Shown here piece after piece: positions 61,502 to 64,000 of a DNA stretch of 64,000 nt. The notes below the pieces were generated by a model. That model worked only from the letters and a program-made list of their open reading frames with translations, was not told the DNA's origin and ran no database searches. How positions within the stretch are numbered: position 1 is the stretch's first letter; each line of letters opens with the position of its first letter. Made by a program: the position numbers and the translations under genes. The stretch comes from Thaumasiovibrio occultus (GTDB taxonomy: Bacteria; Pseudomonadota; Gammaproteobacteria; Enterobacterales; Vibrionaceae), in the NCBI GenBank assembly GCA_019703815.1, contig AP023052.1:2931501-2995500 (forward strand), in the 5' to 3' direction.

Positions 61502-62143
61502 CTATAAGTGAACCACGCTTAAGTTTAGCAAGGCGTGGGCAGTTAAGTAGCAAGCAAGATACGTCCAGCGCGTAAATCGCCACTGCGGTCGCACGCGCGC
61601 GGCACCAGCGAATACCCCGGCGAAAATCAACAACAGAGAGCCGCCAAAGGCCATCGCGCCTTGCAGATCGGGCGCAATAAACCAGCGCTCAGCTGCAAGC
61701 CAGCCCATCGACGCCCCACTGGCCAGATACACAATCACCGCGGGCAACATGCGCTGCACATTCGGTAGCAGCAAGAGTAGTAGCAAGATCGCACCGGCAT
61801 AATAGAGCGCGGGCACCCAGCCCAAAACGGCTTCAGAAAGTAAAGAATAGAATACGGCGGCGCCGCAAAGATAAGAGCCAGAAAAGCAAAACAAGGTCCG
61901 TTTGAGATCGTCACGCCACAGGGCTAACTCACCCAATACACTGAATAACAGAGCGGCAATCCACACCACCAGCCATCCCGTAGAGAGAAAGCTGCTCGTG
62001 ATCGCCACACCCATTAGACACACTAACGCCGCAATGCGAGTACCGACCGCGAAAGTTTGCTGGCGCTGGAAAAAATAAAATGCACTACCACAACTGGCAG
62101 CGAAGAAACTCCAAAAAAACATGCAGACGTCCAATTTGTCCAT
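61502..62143 (-). CDS. yhhN: YhhN/TMEM86 family membrane protein, lysoplasmalogenase-like
   Basis: 213 aa with about eight membrane helices. Eukaryotic TMEM86 relatives hydrolyse lysoplasmalogens; the bacterial substrate is unclear. The family motif FSxxGD reads FSVLGE here, so one proposed acidic active-site residue is Glu instead of Asp. The start at 62143 (ATG) is next to a GTG at 62146. In E. coli yhhN also lies in the ftsY-rsmD-yhhL neighbourhood. Confidence 0.8.
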   Translation of the reverse strand: MDKLDVCMFFWSFFAASCGSAFYFFQRQQTFAVGTRIAALVCLMGVAITSSFLSTGWLVVWIAALLFSVLGELALWRDDLKRTLFCFSGSYLCGAAVFYSLLSEAVLGWVPALYYAGAILLLLLLLPNVQRMLPAVIVYLASGASMGWLAAERWFIAPDLQGAMAFGGSLLLIFAGVFAGAARVRPQWRFTRWTYLACYLTAHALLNLSVVHL

Positions 62144-62180
62144 CACAACGCATATTGAATAGGTGGAAGCCGTAAATCAT

Positions 62181-62549
62181 TTACAAGCCGAGAAACGCCA
62201 ACCTATCCCAAATATGGTAGTAAAATATTGCAGCAAGTGCGGTGAATCCAAATACGATAAGTAGTGCCAGTCCCCAGATGAAACGACCACTGCGTGGGCG
62301 CAGCTCTTTCTCGCAACGCAAACAGGCACGTTTGAATCCTTTGCGATCATCAAGCTTGTACCCGTCTTCATGCACCACTTTATTTCGCATCGTGGCGATG
62401 TAGCGCAAGGTCGGGATCAGTTCATGCGGAAGACGTTCTTCACAGCTAGTGACGAGTTGATGCAGCCCCTTACCCTCCGCGTGGTAATGGTCACGTAGCA
62501 AGCTCTCCAGCCTGCGTGTGCGTGTAACAACCCAGTCTATCTCTGCCAT
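62181..62549 (-). CDS. HEPN-like (DUF4145) protein with a C-terminal membrane helix
   Basis: 122 aa from the ATG at 62549, which has GGAGG upstream. The N-terminal ~75 residues form helices with the motif R55-NKVV-H60, the RX4-H pattern of HEPN-domain RNases, in a DUF4145-like setting (LRYIATMRNKVVHEDGY). A CxxC-containing basic segment precedes one membrane helix at about 90-110. HEPN domains often work in RNA-cutting toxins or as scaffolds; no antitoxin or nucleotidyltransferase partner is adjacent. Function unknown. Confidence 0.65.
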   Translation of the reverse strand: MAEIDWVVTRTRRLESLLRDHYHAEGKGLHQLVTSCEERLPHELIPTLRYIATMRNKVVHEDGYKLDDRKGFKRACLRCEKELRPRSGRFIWGLALLIVFGFTALAAIFYYHIWDRLAFLGL

Positions 62550-62804
62550 GTATCCTCCGAGGACTCGTCGCCTAAACTTTACCCTGTTATCTAGGTAAAA
62601 CCTAGCGATAATAACCACATAAATTGATGTTGCTTTAGCAATTTTTCACTTTGACCAAATAAACAGATAGTTATGGTTAAAGTGTTAATCCAAAACGTGA
62701 TTTAATGACATCTACCCCAGACTGTCGCCTTTCTCACAATATCGACGCAACCTAGGGGACAGAAAAAGGAATGGCGCTACACTGCGCCCATCAAGGAGGA
62801 GTTT

Positions 62805-63134
62805 ATGCCTGTTAATATCATCATCGTGCTGGGTTTACTGTTTATCGCATCGGCGGCCTATTGCTGGTTCATGGTTAGCCGCCACATGCTAGGGCGCGGT
62901 GCGAGAGAAAAGAAAATCAAAGTGCAGATCATTGATAAGCAAAGTGTGCCAGTGGAAAACCCGTTTGTCGGCGAAGACGACGAGCACTACTGGATTTACG
63001 TCGAGCCCATCAAAGGCGGCCCTAAGCGTGAATTTCAAATCCCGATGCACTATTACCATGCTTTAGAGCCAGGCGCGAAAGGGGTGCTGACCTACAAAGG
63101 CCACGATTTTTGCCACTTCGCACTTGAGCGTTAA
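62805..63134 (+). CDS. DUF2500 family protein (YhhM-like)
   Basis: 109 aa with a membrane helix at about residues 3-23 and a small, beta-rich domain. The C-terminal pattern YHALEPGAKGVLTYKG matches YhhM of E. coli, which lies between yhhL and yhhN there. A very strong AAGGAGGAG precedes the ATG, and a terminator follows. Function unknown. Confidence 0.82.
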   Translation: MPVNIIIVLGLLFIASAAYCWFMVSRHMLGRGAREKKIKVQIIDKQSVPVENPFVGEDDEHYWIYVEPIKGGPKREFQIPMHYYHALEPGAKGVLTYKGHDFCHFALER

Positions 63135-63151
63135 CAACGCCGCCTCATAAG

Positions 63152-63179
63152 AAACCACCGACTTGCGGTGGTTTTTTTA
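63152..63179 (+). terminator. Rho-independent terminator after the DUF2500 gene
   Basis: The stem AAACCACCG/CGGTGGTTT with a five-base loop and a T run, 18 bases after the stop. Confidence 0.88.
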
Positions 63180-63213
63180 TGGTGCGCATCGAGACTCGCG
63201 CTCTGTCAGCCAT

Positions 63214-64000
63214 TTAAGGCACTAACCACGCCGTGATCCGGCGCGCCATTAAAACGCGGGTCAGCAGCCAAGATAATCCGGTGATCACACAGGTCCACCA
63301 CACAATCATCAACCATGACGGACCGAGATACCAGTTGAACTCGCGCACCGGCCACAACAATAGCGGATGCACCAGATAGATACCCAAGCTGCAGCGGCTG
63401 ATCTCACTGACCCCTTTTCGCAACGACTCACTCAAGTACGGATAACCATGGCGACAAGCGGCGAATACCGCCACCGCGATAAAAGCCGTGTTGACCGTTT
63501 TATATGATAGCCAACGCCCGACGAGATAACGCTGCGCTTCAAGGCTAGGCAGAATAACCATCAACGCGGTCAGCACGACAATGATCCCACCCAATAGCGC
63601 CCACCAGCGTGCGGGCAGCAAAGGGGCCCGAAACAAACTGTAGCCCAGCAGCAAATAACCCGAATAAAACAGCAGGTCTTGGCTCCACCAGCCATCTATT
63701 CGTAACAGGTTGAGAGTGATCAATCCCCACCATGCTGCCAGCGCCCAGGTGTACTGCCTATCATCGACCGATACCCAGTAGCGCAAAAAGGGGATCACCA
63801 AATACAGCGGCAAGAAATAATAGAAAAAGCCCAAATGATAATAGGTGTACTCGGTCGGCAAATGGATTAAGCGCTGCCATGCGTCGCTGCCATTCCAACC
63901 GGCCAAAGACACCCCCGACAGCAGGGCATAAAACACCGACCACACCAAGAAGGGCACCAACACCTTACCCAGACGACGGCGCACGTAATAGTTCAGCTCA
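63214..64000 (-). CDS. Acyltransferase family 3 membrane protein, 5' part outside the window
   Basis: The last ~262 residues of a multi-spanning acyltransferase (OafB/WecH type) that transfers acetyl or other acyl groups to sugars. The window begins within the N-terminal part: the sequence ELNYYVRRRLGKVLVPFLVW is the typical segment after the first helix, with the RRR motif on the cytoplasmic side. About eight further helices follow, and the conserved SLGIYLVHP segment is near the C-terminus. The GTG at 63984 is inside the domain and is not the start; the frame is open to the window end. Substrate unknown. Confidence 0.85.
   Translation of the reverse strand, partial: ELNYYVRRRLGKVLVPFLVWSVFYALLSGVSLAGWNGSDAWQRLIHLPTEYTYYHLGFFYYFLPLYLVIPFLRYWVSVDDRQYTWALAAWWGLITLNLLRIDGWWSQDLLFYSGYLLLGYSLFRAPLLPARWWALLGGIIVVLTALMVILPSLEAQRYLVGRWLSYKTVNTAFIAVAVFAACRHGYPYLSESLRKGVSEISRCSLGIYLVHPLLLWPVREFNWYLGPSWLMIVWWTCVITGLSWLLTRVLMARRITAWLVP

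Overview
The window is a core-genome segment of a gammaproteobacterium, most likely a member of the Vibrionaceae. The reasons are the 16S/23S sequences, an rRNA spacer carrying Glu-Lys-Val-Ala tRNAs beside one carrying Ile-Ala, a FliL-like gene next to ubiC, and a gene order that largely follows Escherichia coli but with Vibrio-type changes. I cannot name the species from the sequence alone. Most of the window is housekeeping DNA with little sign of mobile elements; there is no phage, insertion sequence, integron or CRISPR array.

Layout. 1-5.7 kb: hupA, a CNNM/CBS membrane protein and an NAD-salvage block (pncA, nrtR and the pncB-nadE operon) in which NrtR, an ADP-ribose-sensing Nudix-derived repressor, is divergent from pncB. 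5.7-13.3 kb: yjaG, a D-2-hydroxyacid dehydrogenase overlapped by an iron-sulfur uracil-DNA-glycosylase-like gene, a ~950-base AT-rich stretch with degenerate repeats, hemE, nudC and rsd. 13.6-27.5 kb: the transcription/translation superoperon read leftwards (tRNA-Thr, -Tyr, -Gly, -Thr, tuf, secE, nusG, rplKAJL, rpoBC), with promoters before the tRNAs and rplK, an L10 leader and an attenuator between rplL and rpoB. 27.5-32.2 kb: murB-birA-coaX on the minus strand and a GNAT gene and pssA on the plus strand; coaX sits where E. coli has the unrelated pantothenate kinase coaA.

32.5-44 kb: two complete rRNA operons in tandem, both on the minus strand. They share nearly identical 16S, 23S and 5S genes but carry different spacer tRNAs, different promoter arrangements and two alleles of a 16S 5'-domain stem whose changes keep base pairing. 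44-50.6 kb: a membrane-anchored RRM protein, murI, btuB under a cobalamin riboswitch, a PduO-like adenosyltransferase relative, trmA, yijD and fabR. 50.7-55.9 kb: sthA, ubiC-ubiA, a FliL-like exported protein, glpE and glpG. 55.5-64 kb: an intergenic region with two perfect DnaA boxes, rpoH, the ftsY-ftsE-ftsX operon, rsmD-yhhL, small conserved genes (yecH, DUF2007, yhhN, a HEPN-like membrane protein, DUF2500) and the 3' part of an acyltransferase cut by the window end.

I found no convincing undescribed multi-gene system. The points most worth a second look are a perfect 160-base hexanucleotide repeat inside ftsY that encodes an Ala-Glu linker, the covarying 16S alleles in the tandem rRNA operons, the degenerate ~55-base repeats at 7.95-8.46 kb, the DnaA-box cluster before glpE, the coaX replacement and the repeated operator-like motif between nrtR and pncB.
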